NCBI GenBank assembly: GCA_902598595.1
Contig: CACKCD010000006.1
Location: 1-41,332, forward strand
DNA length: 41,332 nucleotides
Direction of reading: 5' to 3'
Source: an uncultured Pelagibacteraceae bacterium
GTDB lineage: Bacteria > Pseudomonadota > Alphaproteobacteria > Pelagibacterales > Pelagibacteraceae
In this document: piece by piece, positions 1-9,841 of the stretch
Position numbering within the stretch: position 1 is the first letter of the stretch
How the letters are laid out: the number at the start of each line of letters is the position of its first letter
Translations under genes and position numbers: made by a program
The notes under the pieces: generated by a model
What the model saw: the letters and a program-made list of their open reading frames with translations, nothing else
What the model was told of the DNA's origin: nothing
Database searches by the model: none

Positions 1-2
1 TT

Positions 3-680
3 ATTGCTTGGGGAACAGGACTAGCTAAGTTTAATGGTGTAGTAGGGTCTATTCCACCAATGACTTATCTTTTCGATTTTGATCTAAAAGCTGCTCTAAC
101 GGCTGGAATGTCTACAGTTGTGTTTACTTTATTGTTTATAGACTTTTTTGACACAGCTGGAACATTAACTTCAGTGGCAAATGTTGCTGGTAAAGTAGAT
201 AAAAATGGAAAAGTTCAAGATATTAATAAAGCAATGCTTTCCGATAGTGTTGGAACTGTTGCAGGAGCTATGATGGGAACTACAACGGTAACAAGTTACG
301 TTGAGTCCGGTGCTGGAGTTAAAGCAGGCGGTCGAACTGGAATGACCTCTTTAGTTATTGGAGTTCTTTTCTTGTCTTGTTTATTTTTTGCACCGTTAGC
401 AACTAGTTTGCCAAAAGAAATTGATGGCGCAGCGTTACTATATGTTGCTGTTCTCTTTGTAAGAAATATCACAGACATTGATTGGGATGATATAGCTGAG
501 TCAGCGCCAGCAGTTTTAGCTATGATTACTATGCCCTTGACTTACAGCATTAGTAACGGAATCGCTTTAGCATTTATCGCTTATGCACTAATCAAATTGC
601 TTACTGGAAAGTTTGGAAAAACATCTCCAGCTATTTGGGTTATTGCAGCAGTAAGTGTATTAAGTTTTTACGTAGCTTAA
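3..680 (+). CDS. NCS2/AzgA-type purine (adenine/guanine/hypoxanthine) permease, C-terminal part
   Basis: Open frame runs off the left edge; FIDFFDTAGTLTSVANVAG and GTTTVTSYVESGAGVKAGGRTGMTSL are typical of the AzgA/PbuG-like family. Confidence 0.85.
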   Translation: MAWGTGLAKFNGVVGSIPPMTYLFDFDLKAALTAGMSTVVFTLLFIDFFDTAGTLTSVANVAGKVDKNGKVQDINKAMLSDSVGTVAGAMMGTTTVTSYVESGAGVKAGGRTGMTSLVIGVLFLSCLFFAPLATSLPKEIDGAALLYVAVLFVRNITDIDWDDIAESAPAVLAMITMPLTYSISNGIALAFIAYALIKLLTGKFGKTSPAIWVIAAVSVLSFYVA

Positions 681-687
681 TAAATTT

Positions 688-716
688 GAGGGCCAGTGAA
701 AACTGGCCCTTATTTT
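688..716. terminator. Bidirectional Rho-independent terminator (AGGGCCAGT-GAAA-ACTGGCCCT followed by TATTTTTTA)
   Basis: Perfect 9-bp stem (689-697/702-710) with a GNRA-type GAAA loop between two convergent genes, followed by a T-rich tract. Confidence 0.85.
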
Positions 717-1234
717 TTATGTTTTTTAACTAAATCCTCTATTCTTATTTCCTCATAGCGCTCAAAAGGTTGCACAATCCAAGGATTGCTATCTAATTTT
801 TGAGCACAAAAATCTGGTTCAAAAGTAGAATCTTTCTTCTTCCAAAGCACAGCTGTCTTAATTTTTTTAATATTGCCTTTCAATGGAGGATAATTTTTTA
901 ACCATTGAATGCTTTTATTTAATGTTACACCAGTATCAGACAAATCATCACATAGAAGAATATTGCCCTTCATATCTTGAACAGTTGAACTCATTTCTCT
1001 GGAAAATACTAGCTCTCCTTGCTGATCTTCAATTCCCTTTCCAGAATAAGACTCAACAGCGAGATAGGCACACTTAAGTTTAAAAATTCTGCTAAGAACA
1101 TCTATAATGGGCGCTCCTCCTCTCATAATTCCAATTAAAATGTTGGGCTGAAATCCACTTTGATGAATTTGAATTGCTAATTTTTCAGTTGTTAGATTAT
1201 ACTCTTTCCAGTCTATGATAAGTTTATCTGCCAT
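710..1234 (-). CDS. Purine phosphoribosyltransferase-family protein
   Basis: PRTase motif ILLCDDLSDTGVTL and GIMRGGAPIIDVLSR. Confidence 0.8.
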   Translation of the reverse strand: MADKLIIDWKEYNLTTEKLAIQIHQSGFQPNILIGIMRGGAPIIDVLSRIFKLKCAYLAVESYSGKGIEDQQGELVFSREMSSTVQDMKGNILLCDDLSDTGVTLNKSIQWLKNYPPLKGNIKKIKTAVLWKKKDSTFEPDFCAQKLDSNPWIVQPFERYEEIRIEDLVKKHKK

Positions 1235-1267
1235 AGAAAAAACTAAATTATTTTAGAGGAGTTGTAA

Positions 1268-1555
1268 ATGAAAGCTTATTGGGTGTGTATATATGAAAAG
1301 ATTGATAATGCAGAAAAGTTAAAGGAATATGCAGCTAAAGCTAGGCCAGCAGTAGAAAAATTTTCTGGAAAATTCCTAGTTAGAGGTGGAAAAAATAGAA
1401 CAAATGATGGAATTAAATCTCCTAGAATTGCTGTAGTTGAATTTCCGGATTATAACACTGCTATAGAATGCTATGACTCTCCGGAATATCAAGAGGCACA
1501 TGATATTCTTAAAGGACATGTTGTAAGACATCACCAGATAGTACAAGGTAGTTAA
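1268..1555 (+). CDS. DUF1330 domain protein
   Basis: 95 aa; pattern KFLVRGGK...RIAVVEFPDYNTAIECYDSPEYQEA is typical of DUF1330; AGAGGAG Shine-Dalgarno upstream. Confidence 0.8.
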   Translation: MKAYWVCIYEKIDNAEKLKEYAAKARPAVEKFSGKFLVRGGKNRTNDGIKSPRIAVVEFPDYNTAIECYDSPEYQEAHDILKGHVVRHHQIVQGS

Positions 1556-2175
1556 TACTGAATTGGCTCATTATCTATTGATCTCCACAGATACCATGTA
1601 GCTACCGAGCAATAAGGTGTAAATTTTTTATAAAGTTTATCTAAAAAACTTTTTGGAGGAAAATATTTCTTATTATAATTATTTGATATAGCTCTTAAAA
1701 GACCAATATCCTGTAAAGGCCAAATATTTGATCTATTAAAAGTAAATAATAGAATCATTTCCGCTGACCATCTTCCTATTTGTCTTAATTCAGCCAAATA
1801 TAAAATTGCCTCTTCATCATTCATTTTTTTAATTAGGTGAGGTTTGAATTCTTTATTGATTATTCTTTTTGCTAAATCTTTAATACCCCTTACTTTTTGT
1901 CTACTCAAACCACATCTTTTAAGTTTTTGGACTGATAATTTATTTACATTTTTTGCATTAATTCTTCCTTTGCAGGTTTTCTCAAATTTAGAAAAAACAG
2001 AGTTTGCTGCTGCAACACTTATTTGTTGACCTATTATACTTTTGCATAGTGAAAAAAAAACATCATTTCTTGTTATTAGAGCTCCATCTTTATAATTATT
2101 GATTAATTTTTTCATAACTTTATCTTTTTTAGACAAAAAGGCTTTTGCTTTATTCCAATAACTTGGTTTTCTCAT
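1552..2175 (-). CDS. alkA: DNA-3-methyladenine glycosylase II-like (HhH-GPD superfamily)
   Basis: SLCKSIIGQQISVAAANSVFSKF, LRQIGRWSAEMILLF, WPLQDIGLLRAI. Confidence 0.75.
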   Translation of the reverse strand: MRKPSYWNKAKAFLSKKDKVMKKLINNYKDGALITRNDVFFSLCKSIIGQQISVAAANSVFSKFEKTCKGRINAKNVNKLSVQKLKRCGLSRQKVRGIKDLAKRIINKEFKPHLIKKMNDEEAILYLAELRQIGRWSAEMILLFTFNRSNIWPLQDIGLLRAISNNYNKKYFPPKSFLDKLYKKFTPYCSVATWYLWRSIDNEPIQY

Positions 2176-3080
2176 GCCCTTGGATTAATTATTTGTTTTT
2201 TAAGCTGAGACTCTCTTACAAATATTATTAAAGAACTTGCGATTACTAATAACGCTCCTAATAAGGTTAAAATCTTAGGAACTTCGCTCCAGATTAAGAA
2301 TCCAAATACTATTGCAAATACTAAGCTTAAATATTTTATAGGTGTAACCAGTGAAGCTTCAGCCAATCTATAACTTTGAGTTAACAGAAGATTTGCTATA
2401 CTTCCGCACAAGCCCATAATAAGAAAAATTACGAAGTCAATTAATGATGGTATTTTCCATTCTACAAAAAATATTGATCCAAGACCTAATAAAGTGCAGA
2501 GTAAAGTAAAATAAAAAGCAATTGTATAATTAGGTTCAGTTTTTGATAAAGATCTAACGCTTATTGCTACGCAAGCAAAGAAAATACAAAAAACTATTGG
2601 AGTAATATAGTAGTAATTTAAATCAATAAAAGCTGGCTGAACTATTAATAACATTCCAACAAAACCTAAAAATACTGCCGACCACCTTTTAATTCCAACT
2701 TTCTCAGATAAAAAGAAAATAGATGCAACAGTAACGAATATTGGTCCTCCAAATGTTAAGGACACCACATCGGCTAAAGGCAATTCTCTTAATCCAATAA
2801 ATAATGCAATGATAGCAGCAGCGCCAGTTATAGCACGGAACGCATGAAGACCTGGTCTAGATGTTTTATAAAAACTAAATAATTTATCTTTTGGAATAAT
2901 GAAAAAAATCGGAATAAAACCAATAAAAAATCTTAAAAACAAAACTTGTCCAACAGGATAGTAATCAAGCCATTTCACGCAAATATCCATAATAGAAAAG
3001 CAAATTACGCTCCCTACCATGTACAATACGCCTATTTGATTTTGTGTTAACAATTGAATATCCTCATAAATTCTAAACAT
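2172..3080 (-). CDS. DMT/EamA-family transporter
   Basis: About 10 hydrophobic segments; SLTFGGPIFVTVASIFFLSEKVGIKRWSAVFLGFVGMLL. The Met at 3080 is preferred over the ORF-track start at 3245, which would overlap msrA. Confidence 0.8.
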   Translation of the reverse strand: MFRIYEDIQLLTQNQIGVLYMVGSVICFSIMDICVKWLDYYPVGQVLFLRFFIGFIPIFFIIPKDKLFSFYKTSRPGLHAFRAITGAAAIIALFIGLRELPLADVVSLTFGGPIFVTVASIFFLSEKVGIKRWSAVFLGFVGMLLIVQPAFIDLNYYYITPIVFCIFFACVAISVRSLSKTEPNYTIAFYFTLLCTLLGLGSIFFVEWKIPSLIDFVIFLIMGLCGSIANLLLTQSYRLAEASLVTPIKYLSLVFAIVFGFLIWSEVPKILTLLGALLVIASSLIIFVRESQLKKQIINPRA

Positions 3081-3092
3081 ATTAAATAACTT

Positions 3093-3542
3093 ATGAAGAA
3101 ATGTACACTTGCACTTGGTTGTTTTTGGAAACCTGAGGAAAACTTCAAAAGTAAACTTGGAATTATTGAAACTGAAGTAGGTTACGCTGGAGGTAAAAAT
3201 CCTAATGTAAGCTATGAAGAAGTCTGTACTGGGGATACTGGTCACGCTGAAGTAGTAAGGCTTACATTTGACGAGAAAATAACTTCCTATAAAAAAATAT
3301 TAGATTTATTTTTTAAGATGCATGATCCAACTCAAAAAGACATGCAATACCCTGATGTTGGAACTCAGTATAGAAGTGAAATATTTTATGAAGATGAAGA
3401 ACAAAAAAAAGAGGCTGAAGAAGTTTTAAACGAAACAAACAAACATTTTAATGGAAAAATTCAAACCAATATCTCAAAATTTAAAAATTATTGTAAGGCA
3501 GAAGAGTATCATCAAAAATATATAGAAAAAAAGAATCAATGA
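3093..3542 (+). CDS. msrA: Peptide methionine sulfoxide reductase A
   Basis: GCFW active-site motif, ETEVGYAGGKNPNVSYEEVCTGDTGHAEVV, HDPTQ, GTQYRSEIFY. Confidence 0.92.
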   Translation: MKKCTLALGCFWKPEENFKSKLGIIETEVGYAGGKNPNVSYEEVCTGDTGHAEVVRLTFDEKITSYKKILDLFFKMHDPTQKDMQYPDVGTQYRSEIFYEDEEQKKEAEEVLNETNKHFNGKIQTNISKFKNYCKAEEYHQKYIEKKNQ

Positions 3543-4354
3543 AAAGTTTGGTTTCTACAGATTGGTTAGAAAAAAATTTAGAGAATGTAAGAATTTTTGA
3601 TGGAAGTTGGCATTTACCAAGTACTAATCGAAATGCTTTAGATGAATTTAATTCAGTACATATTAAAAACTCCAATTTTTTTGATATAGATAAAAATTCA
3701 AATCAAAATTCCAACTTACCTCATATGCTTCCTACCAAAAGAGAGTGGGAAAAAGTTATGTCTGAACTTGGTATAAAAAATTCTGATCACGTTATCATTT
3801 ATGATAATTCAGATGTAATAAGCTCTTGCCGTGTTTGGTATACTTTTTTGTACTTTGATCATAATCCAAATTTGGTTTCAGTTTTAGACGGAGGTTTAAA
3901 AAAATGGTTAAAAGAAAAAAAAGAAACAACTCAAGATATAAAAAAGTTTCAAACAAGTTCTTATATAGCTAAAGAAAATAAATCATTAGTCCTAGATAAA
4001 GATCAAATAAATTTTAATATTCAAGATAAGTCTTTCGAACTTATTGATGCACGAAGCAAGGAAAGATTCTTAGGTTTACATCCAGAACCTAGAAAAGGAT
4101 TAAGAAGTGGTAATATAACAGGTTCAAAAAATATACCTTTCACTGAATTTATAAATATTAATGACCGAACTTTTAAAAAAAAAGATGAATTAATATCAAT
4201 TTTTGAAAAGAATAAACTTGATCCAAATAAAAAGATAGCTTTTACCTGTGGTTCCGGTTTAACAGCATGTGTTTTAGGGTTAACTAATTCTATCATAAGT
4301 GGTAGAAAACCCGTTGTCTATGATGGATCATGGTCAGAATACGGAATTAAATAA
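3539..4354 (+). CDS. 3-mercaptopyruvate sulfurtransferase-like (two rhodanese domains)
   Basis: Active-site CGSGLTACV (3-MST-type CGSGVTA); VSVLDGGLKKWL; ARSKERFLG. Confidence 0.85.
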   Translation: MKSLVSTDWLEKNLENVRIFDGSWHLPSTNRNALDEFNSVHIKNSNFFDIDKNSNQNSNLPHMLPTKREWEKVMSELGIKNSDHVIIYDNSDVISSCRVWYTFLYFDHNPNLVSVLDGGLKKWLKEKKETTQDIKKFQTSSYIAKENKSLVLDKDQINFNIQDKSFELIDARSKERFLGLHPEPRKGLRSGNITGSKNIPFTEFININDRTFKKKDELISIFEKNKLDPNKKIAFTCGSGLTACVLGLTNSIISGRKPVVYDGSWSEYGIK

Positions 4355-4357
4355 AAA

Positions 4358-5224
4358 ATGAAAACATCCTCAAAATTTAAAACTTTTTTAATAATTTTTT
4401 TGATTGCAATTTTTTCAATAATTGCTGCTAGACATTTTATTGGATTACATTTCCAAAAAAAATTTAGCACTAGACCTGCTCCTGGAGTAATCGTAACAGA
4501 GGTGAAAAAATCGCTATTTTATAAAAGCATAGAAACATTTGGAACAGCAATCGCTCAAAACTCTAAAACATATAGAGTAAAAAAAGATAATATTGTTGGA
4601 AATTTAAATATTGAAAATAGATTTGTTAAAAAAGGTGAAATAATAATTGCTTTAAAAGATGAAAAAAACATTGTTGCAGATTTTGAAGGCAAAATTGGAA
4701 AAAGAGAGATTGCACAAGGTGTTCTTGGCTCAAATAGTTTAATAATAACCCTCGATGATTTAAAACGGATAGTAATAGATATTAAAGTTCCAGAGAATTA
4801 CGTCGGCGTTTTAAAATCAGGTTTAAAAGCAGAAATAATAAATTCAGCGTTTAATAAAACATTTAAAGGTAAGATTGAGTCCATCAGCTCTAGAATAGAC
4901 CCTTCAACAAGATCAATTCTAGCAAGGGTAATTGTAGATAACTCTAATTTTGAAATTATCCCAGGACAACTAATGACTGTTAAAATAATTTATGACGAAA
5001 TAAGTGAAATAGGTGTTCCAGAGAGTGCTGTAACTATTCAGGGAAATACTGCTTTTGTTTATATTGTAAAAGCTAATACCGCAGAAAAGAAAAATATTAA
5101 GATGGGCAAAAGAAATTTTGGAAAAGTTTCTGTCCTGTCAGGAATAAATGAAGGAGATATGGTTATTAGCGAGGGTGTGTCTAAAGTCAGAAATAAATCT
5201 AAAGTTAAAATTATAAATCCATAA
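4358..5224 (+). CDS. RND efflux periplasmic adaptor (MFP), short form
   Basis: N-terminal TM; RIDPSTRSILARVIVDN, GVPESAVTIQGNTAFVYIV, GINEGDMVISEGVSKV; directly upstream of an RND pump. Confidence 0.85.
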   Translation: MKTSSKFKTFLIIFLIAIFSIIAARHFIGLHFQKKFSTRPAPGVIVTEVKKSLFYKSIETFGTAIAQNSKTYRVKKDNIVGNLNIENRFVKKGEIIIALKDEKNIVADFEGKIGKREIAQGVLGSNSLIITLDDLKRIVIDIKVPENYVGVLKSGLKAEIINSAFNKTFKGKIESISSRIDPSTRSILARVIVDNSNFEIIPGQLMTVKIIYDEISEIGVPESAVTIQGNTAFVYIVKANTAEKKNIKMGKRNFGKVSVLSGINEGDMVISEGVSKVRNKSKVKIINP

Positions 5225-5227
5225 AAT

Positions 5228-8200
5228 ATGTTTTTAACAGACTTATCTATTAAAAGACCTGTCGTAGCATCAGTTATGAGCTTAGTGCTGGTTATTTTTG
5301 GACTCGTAACTTTTCAAGAAATACCAACTGATGAATTACCTGATGTGCAACCTCCCGTAGTTACAATTCAAACTGAATACAGAGGAGCATCGGCTGAAAT
5401 TGTAGATACACAAATAACACAAAAAATAGAGGACTTTGTAGGTGGAACCCCAGGATTAGAGACAATTGACTCATTCAGCGAAGATGAAAGCTCAAGGATA
5501 ACTTTAACATTTCAAACTGACTTAGATCTTGACGATGTTGCCAACGATGTAAGAAGTTCGGTCTCTAGAGTAGTAGATAATTTGCCAGATGGCGCAGGGC
5601 AGCCTGAAATATTTAAACAAAGCGCAGGAATGAGAACTACTATGTGGTTGTCTTTTAATTCTGAAGCAATGACAGATTTAGAACTAACAGATTATGCAGA
5701 CAGATATTTGATAGATGTTTTTTCTGTCGTTTCTGGAGTTGGTAGGGTGCGTCTTGGTGGGGAAAGAGAGCTTTCTTTAAGAGTTTGGTTAGATCCTATA
5801 GCTTTAGCAGCAAGAGATATAACTACTCAAGAAGTAGAACAAGTTTTAAAAAAAGAAAATGTAGAATTTCCCGCTGGAAGAATTGAGTCTAAAGATATCG
5901 ATTTAACTATAAAACTAGACAAAGCTTATAAAAATTTAGAAAATTATAAAAAATTACCCCTTAAAAGAGCTAAAGATGGTTCAATAATTACTTTAGGTGA
6001 CGTTTCTCGAGTAGAACTAGGTGCTGAGTCTACTAGAACTTTATTTAAAGGTAATGGTAAACAAGTTGTAGGGATTGGAATTTATCAGCAGTCTGATGCG
6101 AACACTATCGCGGTCGCGAATGGCATTAAAAAAAAGATTAAAGAAATAAAACCAACATTACCACCAGATACTACACTAGAAGTTTCGTTTGATAGAAGCA
6201 ATTACATTAAAGCTGCCATTTATGAAGTATATAAAACTTTAGTTATTGCTTTAATTTTGGTCACGATAATAATTTATTTATTTTTAGGAAACGTAAGAGC
6301 TCTTGTGGTGCCATTAATTGCATTACCTGTTTCTTTAATCTCAACTTTTTTATCTATTTATGCATTTGGTTTTTCGATTAATCTTTTTACACTGATGGCT
6401 CTTGTTTTGGCTATTGGAATTGTTGTAGATGATGCAATTGTAATGCTAGAAAACATTGTCAGAAGAATAGAATTAGGTGATAGTCCTTTAGTAGCTGCTT
6501 ATAAGGGAGCAAAACAAGTATCTTTTGCTATTATAGCAACAACTGTGGTTCTGGTGGCTGTATTTGTTCCTTTAATCTTTATTAAAGGTATTACAGGAGT
6601 TTTGTTTACTCAAACAGCAATTACTCTCGCATCTGCTGTAATCATCTCAAGTTTTGTGGCTCTTTCTTTAAGTCCGATGCTGGGAAGCAAGTTTTTAAAG
6701 AAAAATATGAATAAATCAAAAATAGTATTAAGATTTGAGAAATTTTTAAAAAATTTAACACAACTTTATAAATTATCTCTATTAGGATGGATAAAAAAAA
6801 AGAAAATAATTACATCATTTTTAATTGGCACGCTGGCTTTAACTATCTTTTTATTTAATTTTGCTCCAAAAGAATTAATAGCGCCTGAAGATCGAGGAGC
6901 TTTCTTTGTAATTGTAAAAGCTCCTCAAGGATCTGGTTTTAATTTTACAAAAAATAAAGCAGAAGAAATTGAAAAACTTTTACTTCCTAGTGTAGGTAAA
7001 GGTGAATATAGAAAACTTATAATGAGAGTGCCTGGATTTGGAAAATCAGCAAAACAAGTTAATAGTGGTTTTATTATTGTGCTTTTAGAGCCCTGGTCAA
7101 AGAGAGATCGTCATGGAGTTAAAATTATGAGGGAGTCTTTTGGAAAAATAGGAAAAGTACCTGGCGTACTTGCATTTCCTATAATGCCTCAAGGAATTCG
7201 AACTGGAGGAATCGAAAGTCCAGTTCAGTTTGTCATATTAGGAAATACTTACGATCAACTAATTAAGTGGAAAGAAATTATAAAAAAAGAAGCCAGAAAA
7301 AATCCTGGCCTAGTATCCATTCAAGATGACTTTGATATGAACAAACCTCAATTAAATGTTCAAATAGATCAAAAAAAAGCTGCAGATTTAGGGGTTTCTA
7401 CTGAAGATATAGGAAGAACAATAGAAACTATCTTTGGATCAAAAAAAGTTACTAATTTTACACAAGATGGAAAGGAATATTCAATTATTCTTCAAGGAGA
7501 CATTAAAGATAGGCAAGAGCCAGATAGTATCAGCAAGGTATTTGTTAGATCAAAAAATAATGGCAAGCTTGTTTCCATTTCTAATTTAGTTGAATACAGC
7601 GAAGAAGGTCAATCACCTTTTTTAGCAAGATACAATAGACAAAAAGCTGTTACAATTTCATCTAGACTAGTTGGAGATTATTCGTTGGATGAAGCATTAA
7701 AATTTTTAGTAAATGTTGTAGAAAAAAATACTCCTCAAGCTAAAATTGCTTACAAAGGTGAAAGTGAAGAATATAAAAAAACGAATACAGAATTATATAT
7801 TATTTTTGCCTTAGCTCTAATTACTGCCTATCTTGCTATGTGTGCTCAATTTGAAAGTTGGAAACATCCGCTTACAATTATGTTAACTGTTCCCATGGCT
7901 ATTCTTGGAGGATTGCTTGGTCTTTTAGTCGTAGGATCTTCATTAAACGTTTATAGCCAAATAGCATTGATAATACTAATTGGTTTGTCTGCAAAAAATG
8001 GAATTTTAATTGTTGAGTTTGCAAATCAATTAAGAAAAGAGGGAAAGAATTTAGAAATTGCTGTATTTGAAGCCGCAGCTATTAGATTAAGGCCAATCTT
8101 AATGACAAGTTTATCTACAATTATAGGAGTATTACCTTTAATCATAAGCTTTGGACCTGGTGCAGCAAGTAGACTAACAGTAGGGATTACAATTTTTGCA

Positions 8201-8323
8201 GGAATGATTTTTTCTACTTTTTTTACCCTTTACGTAATACCTACTATCTATACAGTTGTTGGAAAAAATACTCAAAGAATTGATGCTGTAGAAATTGAGT
8301 TAAATAAACAACTTAAAAAATAA
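5228..8323 (+). CDS. RND-family multidrug efflux permease (AcrB/MexF-like)
   Basis: 1031 aa; IKRPVVASVMSLVLVIFGL, IGIVVDDAIVMLENIVRRIE, GLSAKNGILIVEFANQLR. Confidence 0.95.
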   Translation: MFLTDLSIKRPVVASVMSLVLVIFGLVTFQEIPTDELPDVQPPVVTIQTEYRGASAEIVDTQITQKIEDFVGGTPGLETIDSFSEDESSRITLTFQTDLDLDDVANDVRSSVSRVVDNLPDGAGQPEIFKQSAGMRTTMWLSFNSEAMTDLELTDYADRYLIDVFSVVSGVGRVRLGGERELSLRVWLDPIALAARDITTQEVEQVLKKENVEFPAGRIESKDIDLTIKLDKAYKNLENYKKLPLKRAKDGSIITLGDVSRVELGAESTRTLFKGNGKQVVGIGIYQQSDANTIAVANGIKKKIKEIKPTLPPDTTLEVSFDRSNYIKAAIYEVYKTLVIALILVTIIIYLFLGNVRALVVPLIALPVSLISTFLSIYAFGFSINLFTLMALVLAIGIVVDDAIVMLENIVRRIELGDSPLVAAYKGAKQVSFAIIATTVVLVAVFVPLIFIKGITGVLFTQTAITLASAVIISSFVALSLSPMLGSKFLKKNMNKSKIVLRFEKFLKNLTQLYKLSLLGWIKKKKIITSFLIGTLALTIFLFNFAPKELIAPEDRGAFFVIVKAPQGSGFNFTKNKAEEIEKLLLPSVGKGEYRKLIMRVPGFGKSAKQVNSGFIIVLLEPWSKRDRHGVKIMRESFGKIGKVPGVLAFPIMPQGIRTGGIESPVQFVILGNTYDQLIKWKEIIKKEARKNPGLVSIQDDFDMNKPQLNVQIDQKKAADLGVSTEDIGRTIETIFGSKKVTNFTQDGKEYSIILQGDIKDRQEPDSISKVFVRSKNNGKLVSISNLVEYSEEGQSPFLARYNRQKAVTISSRLVGDYSLDEALKFLVNVVEKNTPQAKIAYKGESEEYKKTNTELYIIFALALITAYLAMCAQFESWKHPLTIMLTVPMAILGGLLGLLVVGSSLNVYSQIALIILIGLSAKNGILIVEFANQLRKEGKNLEIAVFEAAAIRLRPILMTSLSTIIGVLPLIISFGPGAASRLTVGITIFAGMIFSTFFTLYVIPTIYTVVGKNTQRIDAVEIELNKQLKK

Positions 8324-8912
8324 TATATTTATTTTTATCTAGATTTTTTTTACAGAGTGTTAGTTGTTTTCTGTATTTGTTAGCCATATCTCTTACTGAC
8401 TTAGCATAAATAATAGCTTTTTTATCTTTTGAGTAATTTTTATAATCTCCCCAACCTTTATAGTAAGCTAAATATTGTCTAAAGGCATCTTTTTTAGAAA
8501 TTTTTAATATTTTAGAAGTTTTATTAATATACCAGCCTATAAAATCAACTGAGTCTTTAAATCGAGCGCGGGTGGCAAGTGGATTATTTGTTTCTCTTTT
8601 ATATTGCTCCCAAGTACCTTTTACAGCTTGAGAATAACCAAATGAACTGGATGGTCTTTTAAATGGTATGACCTTAAATAATTTTTTTCTTGGTGGTTTA
8701 GCAAGCCAATTAAAATCGCTTTCTTTTTTAACAAAAGCTAGTTGCAGATGAATAGGCGCTCCCCATTTCTCATATGAGGCTTTTGAATGTTTATACCACA
8801 AATACCTTTCTTCAAAGATTGCACAACTATTTTGAGTATTTTTTGGAATTGATGAACATGCTGTTATTATCAAAAAAATTCCAAAAAATATAATCTTTTT
8901 AAAAAGAATCAC
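8313..8912 (-). CDS. Lipoprotein with SLT/lytic transglycosylase-like domain
   Basis: Lipobox FLIITACSS; FVKKESDFNW catalytic-Glu-like segment; SSSFGYSQAVKGTWEQY; AYYKGWGDY. Confidence 0.75.
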   Translation of the reverse strand: MILFKKIIFFGIFLIITACSSIPKNTQNSCAIFEERYLWYKHSKASYEKWGAPIHLQLAFVKKESDFNWLAKPPRKKLFKVIPFKRPSSSFGYSQAVKGTWEQYKRETNNPLATRARFKDSVDFIGWYINKTSKILKISKKDAFRQYLAYYKGWGDYKNYSKDKKAIIYAKSVRDMANKYRKQLTLCKKNLDKNKYIIF

Positions 8913-8932
8913 TTTTCAAATTATATAAGAAA

Positions 8933-9424
8933 TTAATTTAGCTTTCTCCATTTTTCTGGATTAATAAAAGTCCCACCCCACAAACCTAGTTTTTCTTCTT
9001 TTGCAAAATTTTCATGAGGTATATATATTTTAGAATATTTTCTATAAGCTATTGCGTAGCCATTACGAACCATCCATCTATTTAAATTGATAGTTCCTTT
9101 AAAACATTTAGCTAAATATCTTTTATATCTATCTTTTCCTAATAAAATACATTTTACTGGTTTATTGCCAATTTTTTGAATAAGTTTTTTTTTAGATACT
9201 TGTCCACAGTAATAATCTTTTTGAAAAGTAAAAAACATTATTTGTAGATAGGGTTTTTTACATTTTTGTTTCATTTCAGGAGCATCAATACCCTCCAACC
9301 TTATTTTATAAGATTTAATATGTATGGTATCTCCATCAACTACTTTTGGGAGTCCTATAACTTCTGATGACTGTAAAGTTTGAAAAAAAAATAAAGTCAA
9401 AGTTATAATTATATATTTAATCAT
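8933..9424 (-). CDS. Staphylococcal-nuclease-like (SNase) secreted protein
   Basis: Signal peptide; VVDGDTIHIKSYKIRLEGIDAPEMKQKC; CILLGKDRYKRYLAKCF. Confidence 0.85.
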   Translation of the reverse strand: MIKYIIITLTLFFFQTLQSSEVIGLPKVVDGDTIHIKSYKIRLEGIDAPEMKQKCKKPYLQIMFFTFQKDYYCGQVSKKKLIQKIGNKPVKCILLGKDRYKRYLAKCFKGTINLNRWMVRNGYAIAYRKYSKIYIPHENFAKEEKLGLWGGTFINPEKWRKLN

Positions 9425-9801
9425 CTAATTAATTTTCTTAATAAAAATATCATTAATACTCCAGCTACGTTAGCAAATAAATCATAAAGCTCGAAGGCGC
9501 GGTTAGGAATAATGTAATGTGAAGCCTCTAAAAAAATTGATATTAAAATGATAAAGTAAAAATTAGTAAAAATTTGGGTCTGTTTTAAATTACAAATCAC
9601 TGCCAAAACACTCAAATACATAAAGCAAAATAAATGATTAATTGATGTCCCGATAGGATTATCAACAAGATTAGGTTGTTTGCCTAAATCTCCATACAAA
9701 AGATATCCAATAAGACTTCCGGGAAATAAATATAGAATGAACAATGCTGCTAAAGAGAAATAATAAAGATATTCAATCAACTTTAAGACATTATTTTTCA
9801 T
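9421..9801 (-). CDS. VanZ-like family membrane protein
   Basis: TM segments with ...NHLFCFMYLSVLA... and ASHYIIPNRAFELYDLFANVAGVL; the Met at 9801 avoids overlap with gpmA. Confidence 0.7.
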   Translation of the reverse strand: MKNNVLKLIEYLYYFSLAALFILYLFPGSLIGYLLYGDLGKQPNLVDNPIGTSINHLFCFMYLSVLAVICNLKQTQIFTNFYFIILISIFLEASHYIIPNRAFELYDLFANVAGVLMIFLLRKLIR

Positions 9802-9841
9802 TATAAGTTTAATATTACATAATATCTGATATTTATCTATT

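Noticed and set aside
296-478. Small minus-strand ORF inside the permease
   Set aside because: Antisense shadow of a well-supported coding gene, no domain signature. The same judgement applies to 883-1077, 1844-2029, 3481-3675, 4021-4296, 17099-17290, 18300-18521, 22748-22930, 27179-27364, 27907-28191, 28172-28375, 28528-28782, 31099-31290, 32992-33189, 33628-33867, 35783-35995, 39584-39766 and 39973-40200
3081-3245. N-terminal extension of the DMT transporter ORF
   Set aside because: It would overlap msrA antisense; the Met at 3080 gives a normal transporter N-terminus
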